Part shown: positions 34,845 to 41,924 of the stretch, piece after piece
How the letters are laid out: every line of letters starts with the position of its first letter
Position numbering within the stretch: position 1 is the stretch's first letter
From: Bedellia somnulentella
Lineage: Eukaryota; Arthropoda; Insecta; Lepidoptera; Bedelliidae
NCBI GenBank assembly: GCA_963576735.1
Contig: OY755179.1
Span: forward strand, 5,704,001-5,768,000
Direction: 5' to 3'
DNA: 64,000 bases
The notes under the pieces: model-generated
The model's input: only the letters and a program-made list of their open reading frames with translations
Told to the model about the DNA's origin: nothing
The model's database searches: none
Position numbers and translations under genes: made by a program

Positions 34845-37800
34845 GGTTTGTATGTTCCTTATGGAAACAAAAACTACTGGACGGATTCTAACAAAACTTG
34901 GTACAATTATTCTTCATACTCCTGCGCAGGTTTTTGTATACTTTCCAGCAGAGAAGTAAAGGGGAATTTTGGGAAAACGGGAGAAGTTACTCCATTTTTT
35001 AAGCTTCCGTCGCGTGTGCAGCCTTAATGGTTAAACTTACATAGAAATCATGTATGACGGAAAAAAACTGCATAAAATTATCTAAAAAACAATCCTTCAC
35101 AGTTTATGTCTATCTTGTACGGTTTGTACGGTTACTCACAATAACACGTGTAATTCCTGATAGCTTAGCAGTTCGGAACATTCTGATTATATTTGTTTAC
35201 TCTTACGTTTGTAAACCTCTCACTCATCCCTAATTTAAAAAAGGTAACATTATTACCTATTCAATAAAAAAAGAATCATAGAAATCGGTAGACAAACACC
35301 GAAATCTATACTAATGATAAATCTGTAGAGAGGTCAATTCTGTACATGAAATATATTTTCGAAATAACTATCAGGTGAGGATTAGGGATCGATACTGATG
35401 CCAAAAATGCAATCAGTAAAATTTTTGTCTGTCTGTCTGTCTGTCTGTCTGTCGGTGTGTATGTTCCTTATGGAAACAAAAACTACTCGACGGATTCTAA
35501 CGAAACTTGGTACAATTATTCTTCATACTCCTGCGCAGGTTTTTGTATACTTTCCAGCAGAGAAGTAAAGGGGAATTTTGGGAAAACGGGAGAAGTTACT
35601 CCATTTTTTAAGCTTCCGTCGCGTGTGCAGCCTTAATGGTTAAACTTACATAGAAATCATGTATAACGGAAAAAAATTGCATAAAATTATCTAAAAAAAA
35701 CTCCGTCACAGTTTATGTCTATCTTTTACGGTTGACTCACAATAACACGTGTAATTCCTGATAGCTTAGCAGTTCGGAACATTCTGATTATATTTGTTTA
35801 CTCTTACATTTGTAAACCTCTCACTCATCCCTAATTTAAAAAAGGTAACATTATTACCTATTCAATAAAAAAAGAATCATAGAAATCGGTAGACAAATAC
35901 CGAAATTATGCATAAAATAAGCCAGCGCGCCCGTGACCAAAACCAAATCTTTATTAATTTATATATAACATACTAGATGGCGCCAGTAGTTGCATCCTAC
36001 ATCACGTAATGATTTATTTTTCAGATTGTTATAAATATTGCATAGCGTTTTATTCCAAAATTTGCTATTTAATGGAAATACTGAACCGTTTATTAAAGCG
36101 CATTCAAAATCACCAAACTACACTGTTTAGGGAGTGCTATAAATTAAATAAATTGAAAACATTGCGCTGAATTTCACAATGCTTAAGCAGGGTCTGAAGA
36201 AAGAAACCTCAGATATTTAAAAAAACAACGCTACCCGTGCGAAGCTGGGACGATCCACTAGTCTAAAATATGCAGGTCCTCACTTAGCCAGGGTTCTAGC
36301 GTTATTGTACACGTCGTGTCTAGACCATGCGTACGTGCCTAGCGACATGAGTAGGACTGTGGTGGTACCAGTGGTTAAAAACAAAACTGGTGACATTTCT
36401 GATAAGACGAACTATCGGCCGATATCCCTGGCAACTATTATGGCCAAAGTATTTGACAGTCTGCTTAACGCACAACTAAATAAACACCTTAAGATCCACG
36501 ACAATCAATTTGGTTTTAGGCCTAATCTTTCTACTGAAAGTGCGATCCTGTGTCTTAAGCAGACTGTTAGATATTATACCGAACGCAAAACTCCCGTTTT
36601 CTCGAGTTTCCTTGATCTGTCCAAAGCTTTTGACCTGGTCTGTTACGACATCCTGTGGGAGAAGCTAGCAAAGCTTAATGTCCCCGGATTGATTACTTCG
36701 CTACTTAAGAACTGGTATATCAGTCAAATCAATGTAGTTAAATGGTTGAGTGCTTTCTCAGAGCCCTACAGATTGGAGTGCGGCCTTAGGCAGGGTGGCT
36801 TAACTTCGCCTAGCCTTTTTAACTTATATGTTAACGAGCTGATCGAGAGGCTTAGCAGCACTCATGTCGGTTGCCATGTCGATGGCGTGTGCGTCAATAA
36901 CTTAAGCTACGCGGATGACATGGTGCTGCTGAGCGCCTCGGTCAGTGGGCTGCGTTCGCTGCTCTCTATCTGTGAGGAATATGCAGCCTCCCACGGGCTA
37001 AAGTACAACCCGGGCAAGAGCCAATGCATGGTGTTTGGGGCCAGGGGTGTCTGCAGAAGTACTGTACCGCCGATAAAATTAAATGGTATTGAACTAACAC
37101 AAGTGTCGCAGGTCAAATATCTCGGTCACGTAGTCACCTCTGACCTCAGGGACGATGCGGACATTGAAAGGGAACGGCGAGCGTTGTCTGTACGCGCGAA
37201 CATGATTGTGAGGAGGTTTGCTCGGTGCTCCGTTGCTGTAAAACTTACCCTGTTTCGAGCCTACTGTACAGCTTTTTATACGTGCAGTCTCTGGCAGGCC
37301 TATACGCAAAAACAATACAACATGTTGCGCGTGCAGTACAACAACGCGTTTCGAAGGCTTGTGGGGCTGCCCCGCTTCTGCAGTGCGTCGGGAATGTTCG
37401 CGGACAAGAGGGTTGATTGCTTCTTCGCTATCATGCGTAAAAGGTATGCCTCGATGCGCGACAGGGTGTGGGCTAGCTCCAACAGCGTCTTGGCTATGAT
37501 AGCTGCCAGGGTGGCCTTACTTACTCCGCGTGTCCGCACTGCATGCTCACGCTGTGCGACATTGTATATAGATTGTATATAAATTATAAATAAGAACTAA
37601 CCCTAGCATTAAGCCTTTCTACTAACAACATTTGAGTCTTAGTTACTTGTTAATTGAATTGAAATAAAATAAAAAACAGTACAGTGCTACCAACATGCAG
37701 TAAAAAAATTTGAACAACCTCTTTTACGCGGGTCTTATTATTGACATATTCCCGATACTTTTTACACAGAGTAGTATATCATCACGCTAAATATCATAGG

Positions 37801-39208
37801 GGGTAAGCAGTAAGAAAAACACCATCCGTGCGAAGCCGGGGCGGACATATAGTGAATATATACTTATTAGTTTTTTTCAAAAAATGCTTATTAAGGCAAT
37901 TAACGAACCCAGATCATGGATGGTCTTCGGCTATTTGTGAAGCTTATGGATTAATATTAAATATGAGAATGTAATTTACTTTAGGCCTAACTTAAAAATA
38001 AAGTACAGTATGTGTATACCTTTTTACTAACACGCAAAACAGGCGCACAGTAGACGTCGACTTGCGGAAATTACCCGTTCAACTACAGTGTATACCTTTT
38101 TCTACCTTAGGTCGAGGGTTGGCTGAAGGAGGCTGGCGATGGAGTGACATACGAATTTGAACAACACAACCCTTTCATTGCGAATACTAAATTGGACAAC
38201 ACCAACAAATATTGGATAGCTTTTAAGAAAGCTGCGGATGAATTGTAAGTAAATTGTGGTTTTGTGTTTAAGGCATTTTGATAGTGATAAATATGAAATT
38301 CCTACGATTAAAAAGATCTTCGTGTTCGTTACAAAAGATAAATATGACTTTAGTTATAAAAAATACAAATAATACTTAAAACAAACAACCAGTTCAAACA
38401 AAATATCACAACAAAACATGACTTATTAGTGATATGGTGGCAGATTTATGTCTCACATACATACAAGAAGTCACACTTATTACGCAGCTGTTACGTCAAT
38501 ACTTCTTTCTTTCTTTTTCCCATTTTCAATATGTATTGTCACAGATAATATAATTATTCAATTGCAAATTACGTATGAATCCGGGCACTAAGACTTGCCT
38601 TGACTAGTTCTGGGCCATGTAAACCATTATTATTATATTTACGTTTGTTTTGTCACCTTCCTTCTTTACTCGTTTCCCATACCATTATCATGTAACCTTC
38701 GCCAAAACATAACATATACTCACGGCTATAAATCCCTAGAAGGGGAAGCCAGAGCTAAGGAATTAGAAATTCTTCAGCCACTTTTGGGAAATTGAGTGGG
38801 GAAAGGATGGAAAAGTAAAGGTCTCCAACCAAATCGCCCAAAAATCCCTTAAAAGCCCCAATACTGTTAGTCGCCTCTTACGTACACCCCATCGATCGGT
38901 AGAAACGGGGTAGTGCTATTCTAAGCCGACACTACACCAAACTATACTATACTTCACCAAAACACAACGAACATTAACCAACTAAACAACATTTCATTTA
39001 CAGGAAAATAAAACTAGACTGCCGCATATTCCCAGCAGCCACAGACTCTCGCTACATCCGTCAAATCGGAATTCCCGCACTCGGTTTCTCTCCTATGAAC
39101 TTTACTCCGGTCTTATTGCACGACCATAACGAATATCTTAAAGCTGATGTGTTTCTCAAAGGAGTCGATATTTATGTTAAACTTATTTCGGCTGTTGCTG
39201 ACGCTTGA
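18403..39208 (+). CDS. Acy1: Aminoacylase-1 (N-acyl-L-amino-acid amidohydrolase), M20 family
   Basis: Nine exons: 18403-18487, 24255-24424, 25089-25260, 25889-26035, 26490-26560, 27920-28036, 30433-30528, 38111-38244, 39004-39208 (TGA 39206-39208). Every junction is GT-AG and phase-matched; 398 aa. It opens [20 protein letters not shown], the standard ACY1 start. Metal and catalytic residues are all present at a constant -3 offset from human ACY1: His77 and Asp79 in [10 protein letters not shown], Asp110 in ARGSQDMK, Glu144 (general base) and Glu145 in DEEIGGHDG, Glu172 in FALDEGMA, His370 in LLHDHNEYL. The dimer-domain region [13 protein letters not shown] is also intact. The enzyme is a cytosolic zinc hydrolase that frees amino acids from N-acyl forms. 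Exon 6 is ended at 28036 rather than at the earlier GT (28031) because family members have a residue pair before [11 protein letters not shown]. Introns 1 (5.8 kb) and 7 (7.6 kb) are swollen by transposons. Confidence 0.97.
18934..19279 (-). mobile_element. SINE B copy (aminoacylase intron 1)
   Basis: Near-complete minus-strand copy, 'aacgttcacgccgaatatcc' through 'cctcaccgttaacaaccatg' to 'cgacccgggattggaacact', with 'ttgagctatcacg' at the head. The head has lost a few bases of box A. Confidence 0.85.
19301..19540 (+). repeat. Element C copy (aminoacylase intron 1)
   Basis: 'tagctgtgtagtgtcggctt' through 'gatcgtaagaggcgacttat' and 'gatgctgttggagacccatt' to 'tatagccgtgggtatatga'. It follows the SINE B copy within 25 bp. 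Confidence 0.85.
19686..19832 (+). repeat. Element C, diverged fragment
   Basis: 'tgggacaccaaaatttttat', 'cacaacttccaaaagccgct' and 'gaaggtctggcttctccttt' match the 3-prime two thirds of element C. Confidence 0.5.
20284..20480 (+). mobile_element. LINE D, 3-prime end
   Basis: One frame reads [20 protein letters not shown], then [20 protein letters not shown], the C-terminal end of the D-family LINE ORF. The family tail 'tgagtatatgtatgt' follows. It has no 5-prime part. Confidence 0.7.
20709..21075 (+). mobile_element. SINE B, full-length copy
   Basis: Complete: head 'aaccgtgatagcccagtggg', box-B region 'agtgttcaaatcctgggtcg', body through 'acaccaggtgacaaagtcac' and tail 'tttatgttatgttatgtatg'. 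This is a good reference copy of the major B subfamily. Confidence 0.9.
21336..21530 (-). repeat. Element C, diverged copy
   Basis: 'gggattgcccgagctttaga', 'aagataagttgggataataa', 'taacactaagtcgccacgtc' and 'gggctaatgctattctgaac' keep the order of element C on the minus strand. Confidence 0.5.
21893..22043 (+). repeat. Element C, diverged copy
   Basis: 'ttacttccatgggtatcatt', 'cgaagacacctatggttttt', 'tttgcccactcaacttcggc' and 'gttatagccgtaaatac' match element C. Confidence 0.5.
22044..22315 (-). mobile_element. LINE D, 3-prime end, best copy
   Basis: Minus strand from 22315 to 22044 encodes, with one stop, [17 protein letters not shown], then [20 protein letters not shown], then [20 protein letters not shown], then [12 protein letters not shown], followed by the tail 'gcgtgagtatatgtatgta'. 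This is the conserved C-terminal block of a LINE common in moths and butterflies; the clade (RTE-like suspected) cannot be fixed from this piece. Confidence 0.75.
22888..23128 (-). repeat. Element C copy
   Basis: Near-complete: 'acatatacttacggctataa', 'aggggtagccagagcttcag', 'gatgggtctccaaccgcatc', 'ttagtcgcctcttacgtaca' and 'ccgacactacacagcaatt'. Confidence 0.85.
23165..23337 (-). repeat. Element C, diverged copy
   Basis: 'catatactcactgctatgaa', 'gccagagcattgaaattaac', 'tttttggaagtttttgggaa' and 'atcggacgcctcttacgcca'. It follows the previous C copy in the same direction. Confidence 0.6.
23455..23575. other. GC-rich island in aminoacylase intron 1
   Basis: CpG- and GC-rich stretch ('gtcgctcggtcggtaggtgt', 'ccggcccaccgccgcatccg', 'ccgcgccacgacctatcttg') in AT-rich surroundings. 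No ORF or repeat family recognised; it could be a relic of a transposon or an internal regulatory sequence. Confidence 0.35.
24450..24693 (+). mobile_element. Helitron-like element, family H
   Basis: 'taaatgtgaaagtttagatg', 'tttctatcccggaaaaattt', 'tattcacgcctgattgaact' and the 3-prime end 'gtctgtcgggtcagctagt'. It ends in CTAG before T, as Helitrons do. It lies 25 bp after aminoacylase exon 2. Confidence 0.7.
24968..25056 (+). pseudogene. Decayed partial duplicate of aminoacylase exon 3
   Basis: 'ccagaaaagttggactcatc' and 'ttcgccagcggctcgctcgc' + 'aagatatggaatgcgttgga' repeat the start and middle of real exon 3 (25089: 'aaaagttggacccatccgcc' ... 'ttcgcccgcggctcgcaaga' + 'tatgaaatgcgtcgg'). 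About 30 bp in between, covering the AHIDSDG codons, is missing and the frame is lost. It keeps the CAG acceptor-like start but no matching donor. It sits about 120 bp upstream of the true exon. Confidence 0.75.
25655..25876. mobile_element. Inverted pair of partial SINE B copies abutting aminoacylase exon 4
   Basis: 25655-25756 is SINE B on the minus strand ('gtgtactcacgtgatacggg' to 'tgggtttcctcacg'). 25757-25876 is the 3-prime part of SINE B on the plus strand ('aacatgcaaaacgtgggtac' to 'tttatgttatgttatg'). They meet back to back and end 12 bp before exon 4 (25889). Such an inversion fits twin priming, or two insertions followed by deletion. Confidence 0.8.
26084..26310 (-). repeat. Element C copy (aminoacylase intron 4)
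   Basis: 'acatacactcacggctataa', 'aaggggtagccagagcttta', 'gtgacgggtctccaaccaca', 'tagttgcctcttacgatcac' and 'taagccgacactacgcatca'. Immediately followed by an opposite-strand partial copy. Confidence 0.8.
26311..26440 (+). repeat. Element C, 3-prime half, inverted relative to neighbour
   Basis: 'ccaacaacctttccttttac', 'ctttcaaaagtggctgagga', 'ctctggctacccctcctagg' and 'gtgagtatatgtgtgtatgt'. It abuts the full minus-strand copy, giving a head-to-head pair with about 120-bp matching arms. Confidence 0.8.
26701..27493. mobile_element. 793-bp palindromic foldback element carrying SINE E ends
   Basis: Inserted as one unit: AATAAGACTT is duplicated at 26691-26700 and 27494-27503. Long arms (left about 26744-27115, right about 27170-27493) are near-perfect reverse complements around a 55-bp centre; both inner ends show 'cggtattttccagttc' or its complement. 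Each arm starts with the SINE E body and tRNA-like head, then about 270 bp of further sequence ('aacataccctttttatatta', 'gacatcaaactaaacaactt'). Only the left side keeps the E tail (26701-26743). The right-arm head has a deletion. It lies in aminoacylase intron 5. Confidence 0.85.
27604..27867 (+). mobile_element. Helitron-like element, family H
   Basis: Aligns throughout with the copy at 24450 and ends 'gaagtctgtcgggtcagcta' + 'gt'. It lies 50 bp before aminoacylase exon 6. Confidence 0.7.
28077..28443 (+). mobile_element. SINE B, second subfamily
   Basis: Full-length. It has a different head ('gcgacatgatagtccagtgg', 'gaaaggcgtgagttccaatc') and 3-prime body ('ggtaccttctctagacacta' + 'gatggcgctgcc') from most B copies, but the copy at 51255 shares them. 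Tail 'tttatgttatgttatg'. It lies 40 bp after aminoacylase exon 6. Confidence 0.9.
28455..28810 (-). mobile_element. LINE D relic interrupted by element C
   Basis: 28455-28546 ('acatactcacgccattactt', 'catcaatattttcatgcatg') and 28788-28808 ('agacgcctgcttttttgagt') are consecutive parts of LINE D on the minus strand. Between them lies a complete element C copy on the plus strand, bordered by TACTT on each side. Confidence 0.7.
28547..28782 (+). repeat. Element C inserted in LINE D
   Basis: 'tgctgtgtagtgtcggctta' through 'cccgatatc...'-type middle ('gcgaataaagatatcggggg') and 'gatgcggttggagccccata' to 'attgtagccgtgatatgtat'. The host LINE D sequence resumes directly after it, so this is a true insertion. 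Confidence 0.85.
28813..29035 (+). mobile_element. SINE B, diverged 3-prime part
   Basis: 'ctcatggctaagttgcagtc', 'gtacaaaatggcgactggcc', 'aagcaaaacgtgggtactcc' and 'ctgccaaccccttctgggat'. It lacks the tRNA head and carries a substituted middle. Confidence 0.7.
29315..29627 (+). mobile_element. SINE B, 3-prime truncated
   Basis: Intact head 'accgtgatagcccagtgggt' and box-B region 'gtgttcgaatcctgggtcgg'; the copy stops at 'gttcagaagtattagtat' without the TTATG tail. A short LINE D relic precedes it (29271-29313, 'cagacatgtccttttatt'). Confidence 0.85.
29647..29792 (+). repeat. Element C, diverged 3-prime part
   Basis: 'gccgttgttgggtgatgtgg', 'ctatagacccatcagcaact', 'caacttccaaaagcaactga' and 'acggatatataatccacgcg'. 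Part of it is repeated in the tandem duplication that follows. Confidence 0.6.
29681..30271. repeat. Tandem duplication, 292-bp units at 299-bp spacing
   Basis: 29681-29972 and 29980-30271 read as identical by eye, from 'tcagcaactatcctttattt' to 'gggggcaggcctatcg', separated by 7 bp ('atgggta'). Each unit holds the end of an element C and the first half of a minus-strand SINE B. Only the second unit goes on into the rest of SINE B. Confidence 0.9.
29824..29972 (-). mobile_element. SINE B fragment (first unit of tandem duplication)
   Basis: 'aacgttcacgccgcatatcc' to 'gatagggggcaggcctatcg', then an abrupt break at the duplication junction. It is the same as the start of the copy at 30123. Confidence 0.85.
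30123..30368 (-). mobile_element. SINE B, tRNA head missing
   Basis: 'aacgttcacgccgcatatcc' through 'ctcacaatgttttccctcac' to 'gttaacaaccatgataaatt'. The tRNA-derived end is absent; the copy stops 64 bp before aminoacylase exon 7. Confidence 0.85.
30754..31101 (-). pseudogene. Mariner transposase with internal deletion
   Basis: The open frame starts [20 protein letters not shown], the mariner N-terminus, runs to SLKML, then jumps straight to [20 protein letters not shown] and [16 protein letters not shown], the third-Asp/C-terminal region. The central region with the first two catalytic Asp is gone. It ends [10 protein letters not shown] with a stop where a Tyr codon is expected. An upstream in-frame ATG at 31146 is probably not used. 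Confidence 0.85.
31366..31713 (+). pseudogene. LINE ORF1, C-terminal remnant
   Basis: 115 codons: [40 protein letters not shown] and [10 protein letters not shown]. This matches the C-terminal fold found at the end of ORF1 in CR1/Daphne-type LINEs. A short upstream frame with [12 protein letters not shown] (31335-31360) ends in a stop. The ORF1 stop overlaps the ORF2 start (ATGGATAA, 31706-31713), a stop-restart layout. Confidence 0.65.
31706..32752 (+). pseudogene. LINE ORF2, apurinic-type endonuclease domain
   Basis: 348 codons. Endonuclease motifs in order: [13 protein letters not shown] (Asn), [10 protein letters not shown] (Glu), [19 protein letters not shown] (Asp, Asn), RWLDHCVSS and WLDHFPVYI (Asp-His). 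All expected catalytic residues are present. The frame breaks at 32752; 32753-32818 is open only in another frame ([10 protein letters not shown]), then the first frame resumes, so two compensating indels flank about 85 bp. Confidence 0.85.
32819..33195 (+). pseudogene. LINE ORF2, linker between endonuclease and RT
   Basis: [46 protein letters not shown] block and [17 protein letters not shown], the conserved region before the RT. It is cut in a codon at 33195 by the composite Helitron block and continues at 36262 in the same frame. Confidence 0.8.
33196..34134 (+). mobile_element. Non-autonomous Helitron, family A, copy 3
   Basis: Starts TCTTCTATACTTATAATAAA with (GTCT)12, the longest tract here. 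Ends GCGAAGCGGGGCCGATCCAC-TAG at 34134. The left flank is LINE ORF2; the right flank is not LINE but the filler described next. Confidence 0.85.
34135..34672. other. Filler between Helitron copies, with a SINE E and a 30-bp minisatellite
   Basis: About 0.54 kb that is neither LINE nor Helitron A. It contains a truncated SINE E (34331-34419) and, at 34424-34494, about 2.4 tandem units of a 30-bp repeat ('cacaagtttgagattccacc' + 'aattataaa'). No ORF. Confidence 0.6.
34331..34419 (-). mobile_element. SINE E, truncated, with 11-bp target duplication
   Basis: GGTGAACACAA flanks it (34320-34330 and 34420-34430). It keeps the tRNA-like head on the minus strand ('gtagctcagttggcagagcg', 'gtcgcgggttcgatccccgc') and the A/T-rich body start, but not the tail. 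Confidence 0.8.
34673..35304 (+). mobile_element. Non-autonomous Helitron, family A, copy 4 (3-prime end missing)
   Basis: Starts TCTTCTATACTTATAATAAA with (GTCT)11 and runs to 'agacaaacaccgaaa', where copy 5 begins; the final third of the element is absent. Confidence 0.85.
35305..36261 (+). mobile_element. Non-autonomous Helitron, family A, copy 5
   Basis: Starts TCTATACTAATGATAAATCT, has (GTCT)6, and ends GCGAAGCTGGGACGATCCAC-TAG (CTAG 36258-36261). The LINE frame resumes at 36262. Confidence 0.85.
36262..37582 (+). pseudogene. LINE ORF2, reverse transcriptase and C-terminus
   Basis: The frame is open from 36262 to the stop at 37580-37582. RT motifs: [55 protein letters not shown] (first Asp), [32 protein letters not shown] (catalytic Asp pair), [11 protein letters not shown] and [13 protein letters not shown]. 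The C-terminal region is CR1/Daphne-like. RT looks undamaged but is cut off from the endonuclease by 3.07 kb of Helitron sequence. A 3-prime UTR of about 90 bp follows. Confidence 0.9.
37854..38110. other. End of aminoacylase intron 7
   Basis: AT-rich intron sequence leading to the acceptor 'tttttctaccttag' of exon 8. No repeat recognised. Confidence 0.5.
38706..38934 (-). repeat. Element C copy (aminoacylase intron 8)
   Basis: 'catatactcacggctataaa', 'ggggaagccagagctaagga', 'gtctccaaccaaatcgccca', 'tagtcgcctcttacgtacac' and 'ctaagccgacactacac'. An internal deletion removed the 'ttggtgatgg' part. Confidence 0.85.
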
Positions 39209-39924
39209 TTTTTATTCATTCATTTTATTATCATTCATTCATTGAGTTTTCATTCACTCATATATATATACTTTGTTTTTTCGTATCTTATTATGTAATT
39301 TTGAAACAGGAGAACTCACTTTATATTGGTAACAATTATTCGCTAGTGTATTTTACTACCAACATTAACGCCGTTTAACCCTAGATTGTTTCGTTATATC
39401 ATTACTTATGGTGTCGAAAGTAAAGTTTTTGACAGGTATATGTATTCGTGAGGGGATATACTGCCGCTTTGTTTTATTCAACTATTGAGTATGTTTGTGC
39501 GAAGTTGTGCAGGTTACCTCACCATGCTTGCATTCAACTTTAACAACTTTAGTTTATTAAGGCTAATTTGCGTGCAATATTAAATATGTGAGCCATATTA
39601 AATATGAATAAAATCTCAAATGTCTTCCACCTCGTGTAAAATGGATGCTATTATGTAAACGAAATTATTAGAATAGAGAAACTGTTGCACATTGGAATCT
39701 AAAATATTAAAACAATATTTATATTGTGATCAATATCTCAGTCATACTATTTGGTTTAGTTACTAAATGTAAACAAAACAAGCAACACATTTATTCGATT
39801 CGTTCTTTTCTTATATACAAATACAACGTTAATTGGTTTTTGATTAATATATGATTGTATAAAAAAGGCTTCATCAAAGTTGAAACTTTAAATTAATTAG
39901 CATTTATCAACTATATTTATACTA
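39209..39924. other. Aminoacylase 3-prime UTR and downstream sequence
   Basis: AT-rich. Possible polyadenylation signal AATAAA near 39607, in 'atgaataaaatctc'. No ORF or repeat recognised. Confidence 0.4.
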
Positions 39925-40833
39925 CTAGTGGATCGTCCCAGCTTCGCACGGGTAGCGTTGTTTTTTAAATATCTGAGGTTTCTTTCTTCAGTCACTGCTC
40001 AAGCATTGTGAAATTCAGCGTAGTGTTTTCAATTTATTAAATTTATAGCACTCCCTTAACAGTGTAGTTTGGTGATTTTGAATGCGCTTTAATGAACGGT
40101 TCAGTATTTCCGTTTAATAAACTATTTGTATTTGTATAAGTTAGATCTTGACTTATGATCGTCGAAGCCGTCACTAAGCTCTTATGAGAATAGCATCAAA
40201 TAAAAAGCGAAAATAGCAAATTTTGGATTAAAACGCCATGAAGTATTTATAACTAAAAAATAAATCATTACGTTATGTAGGATGCAACTACTGGCGCCAT
40301 CTAGTATGTTATATGTAAATTAGTAAAGATTTGGTTTCGATCACGGGCGCGATGGCTTATTTTATGTATAATTTCGGTGTTTGTCTACCGATTTCTATGA
40401 TTCTTTTTTTATTGAATAGGTAATAATGTTACCTTTTTTAAATTAGGGATGAGTGAGAGGTTTACAAACGTAAGAGTAAACAAATATAATCAGAATGTTC
40501 CGAACTGCTAAGCTATCAGGAATTACACGTGTTATTGTGAGTCAACCATAAAAGATAGACATATACTGTTGAGGAATTTTTTTTAGATAATTTTATGAAG
40601 AATATTTCCGCCACACATGATTTCTATGTAAGTTTAACCATTAAGGCTGCACACGCGACGGAAGCTTAAAAGATAGAGTAACTTCTCCCGTTTTCCCCAA
40701 ATTTCCCAAAATTCCCCTTTACATCTCTGCTGGAAAGTATACAAAAACCTGCGCAGGAGTATGAAGAATAATTGTACCAAGTTTCGTTAAAATCCGTCGA
40801 GTAGTTTTTGTTTCCATAAGGAACATACAAACC

Positions 40834-40871
<38 letters not shown>

Positions 40872-40990
40872 AATTTTACTGATTGCATTTTTGGCATCAG
40901 TATCGATCCCTAATCACCACCTGATAGTTATTTTGAAAATATATTTCATGTACAGAATTGACCTCTCTACAGATTTATTATAAGTATAGA
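39925..40990 (-). mobile_element. Non-autonomous Helitron, family A, copy 6
   Basis: Minus strand. CTAG end at 39925-39928 ('ctagtggatcgtcccagctt'), (AGAC)8 seen on the plus strand near 40837-40868, and the TC start at 40990 ('aagtatag' + 'a'). It carries about 95 bp near 40125-40225 ('agttagatcttgacttatga') that the other copies lack. Confidence 0.85.
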
Positions 40991-41924
40991 TTAAGCGTGC
41001 CATTGTCCTCAGGAGTTCAGTCTGCATTTATAAAGGTTTATTCTATAAATATGTAACGACGATTTGTACGTTCATTACGTTTTTATTGTTTTTTGTTCTT
41101 AAATGTATAATTTTTACTAATAATATTCTTAAACTTGTATTATGGTCATCAAACTAAACTGCAATGAAAATTGAAAATGTAGAATATTTTAATAACAAGG
41201 AAATTTTCTGCTTACTCTTAACGATAATTTAAGATTTACTGAATATATAGTTTGCAGATACTATTCGACTACTTATAAAATTTGCTCCATAGTGCATTTT
41301 TAAATTAATTTTTAATACCTTTACAATAGTGAAAAACACTTATGTTGACTAATCACTCAACGGCTCCTAGATAACGTATTTTTACCAATGTATTCACTAA
41401 TTTATAAAATTACAGATTTTAAAAATGTTTGTGACTAAATAATAATTTTATATTTTATCGAAGAGTGTCGCAAATAATCGAGAACTTAAACTATGTATAA
41501 TTTTATAGTAATCAAAGACTGGCAAATTTAAAAATATACGAAACTGAAGTATATCTACATATTTTACTTTATTAAGAGAGAAAGTATTTCTATATTGTAT
41601 TCGTTTTATACTTGTTATTAATGATCAGTTATAATTGTTGAGTATACAATAATGTTTATTTGCAAATGTTAATATTTTACAAATATATACGATTAACAAA
41701 ATATTTCCTTTTAATTTACCTCATCTCAAATCTGCATTTCTTTAGACTTTCAATCTAAAAGTGTGTTTTTTTGTAAGAATGTTAGGTAATTACTCCGTCA
41801 ATAATAAAATTACTACGTGTGGATGACCCTGTTAATGATTGAATTCTGTATGAATAAATTTATACAAAAAGACTTAATGAATAAAATGATTTATGCTCTA
41901 AAAAGAAGAAAATAATATAATTCT
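40991..41924. other. No feature recognised
   Basis: Strongly AT-rich intergenic sequence; stops in all frames; no repeat family from this window found. Confidence 0.35.

Larger units (their letters stand above)
31159..37675 (+). mobile_element. Non-LTR retrotransposon (CR1/Jockey-group, Daphne-like?), interrupted by Helitrons
   Basis: Inserted in the mariner 5-prime UTR with a short ACAG duplication (31155-31158, 37676-37679). GC-rich 5-prime UTR (with a CCG run near 31260), ORF1 remnant, ORF2 with endonuclease and reverse transcriptase, and an A-rich end 'gaaataaaataaaaaa'. Without the inserted 33196-36261 block it is about 3.45 kb, short for the group because most of ORF1 is missing. It stands in the same direction as the aminoacylase gene. 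The exact clade needs a tree. Confidence 0.85.
30670..37774 (-). mobile_element. Mariner-like element, internally deleted, split by a LINE
   Basis: Terminal repeats at both outer ends read, from outside in, CTGTGTACTAAGTATCGGGA on the left (30673 on) and, on the opposite strand, CTGTGTAAAAAGTATCGGGA on the right (from 37770). TA flanks the outside. The transposase (minus, 31101-30754) and 5-prime UTR lie left of the LINE; about 95 bp of 5-prime mariner sequence lie right of it (37680-37774). Confidence 0.75.
30542..37853 (+). mobile_element. Helitron-like element F, split by a mariner
   Basis: 5-prime part 30542-30669: TCTATATATTTAAAAGAAAG, then 'tataactcgagaacagataa' and 'ggctgaaaattgttgcagag'. 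3-prime part 37775-37853: 'tatcatcacgctaaatatca' to 'ccgtgcgaagccggggcgga' + 'catatagt'. The starts and GC-rich ends are Helitron-like; the last CTAG is worn to TATAG. The mariner described next separates the two halves. Assignment is by resemblance only. Confidence 0.5.
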
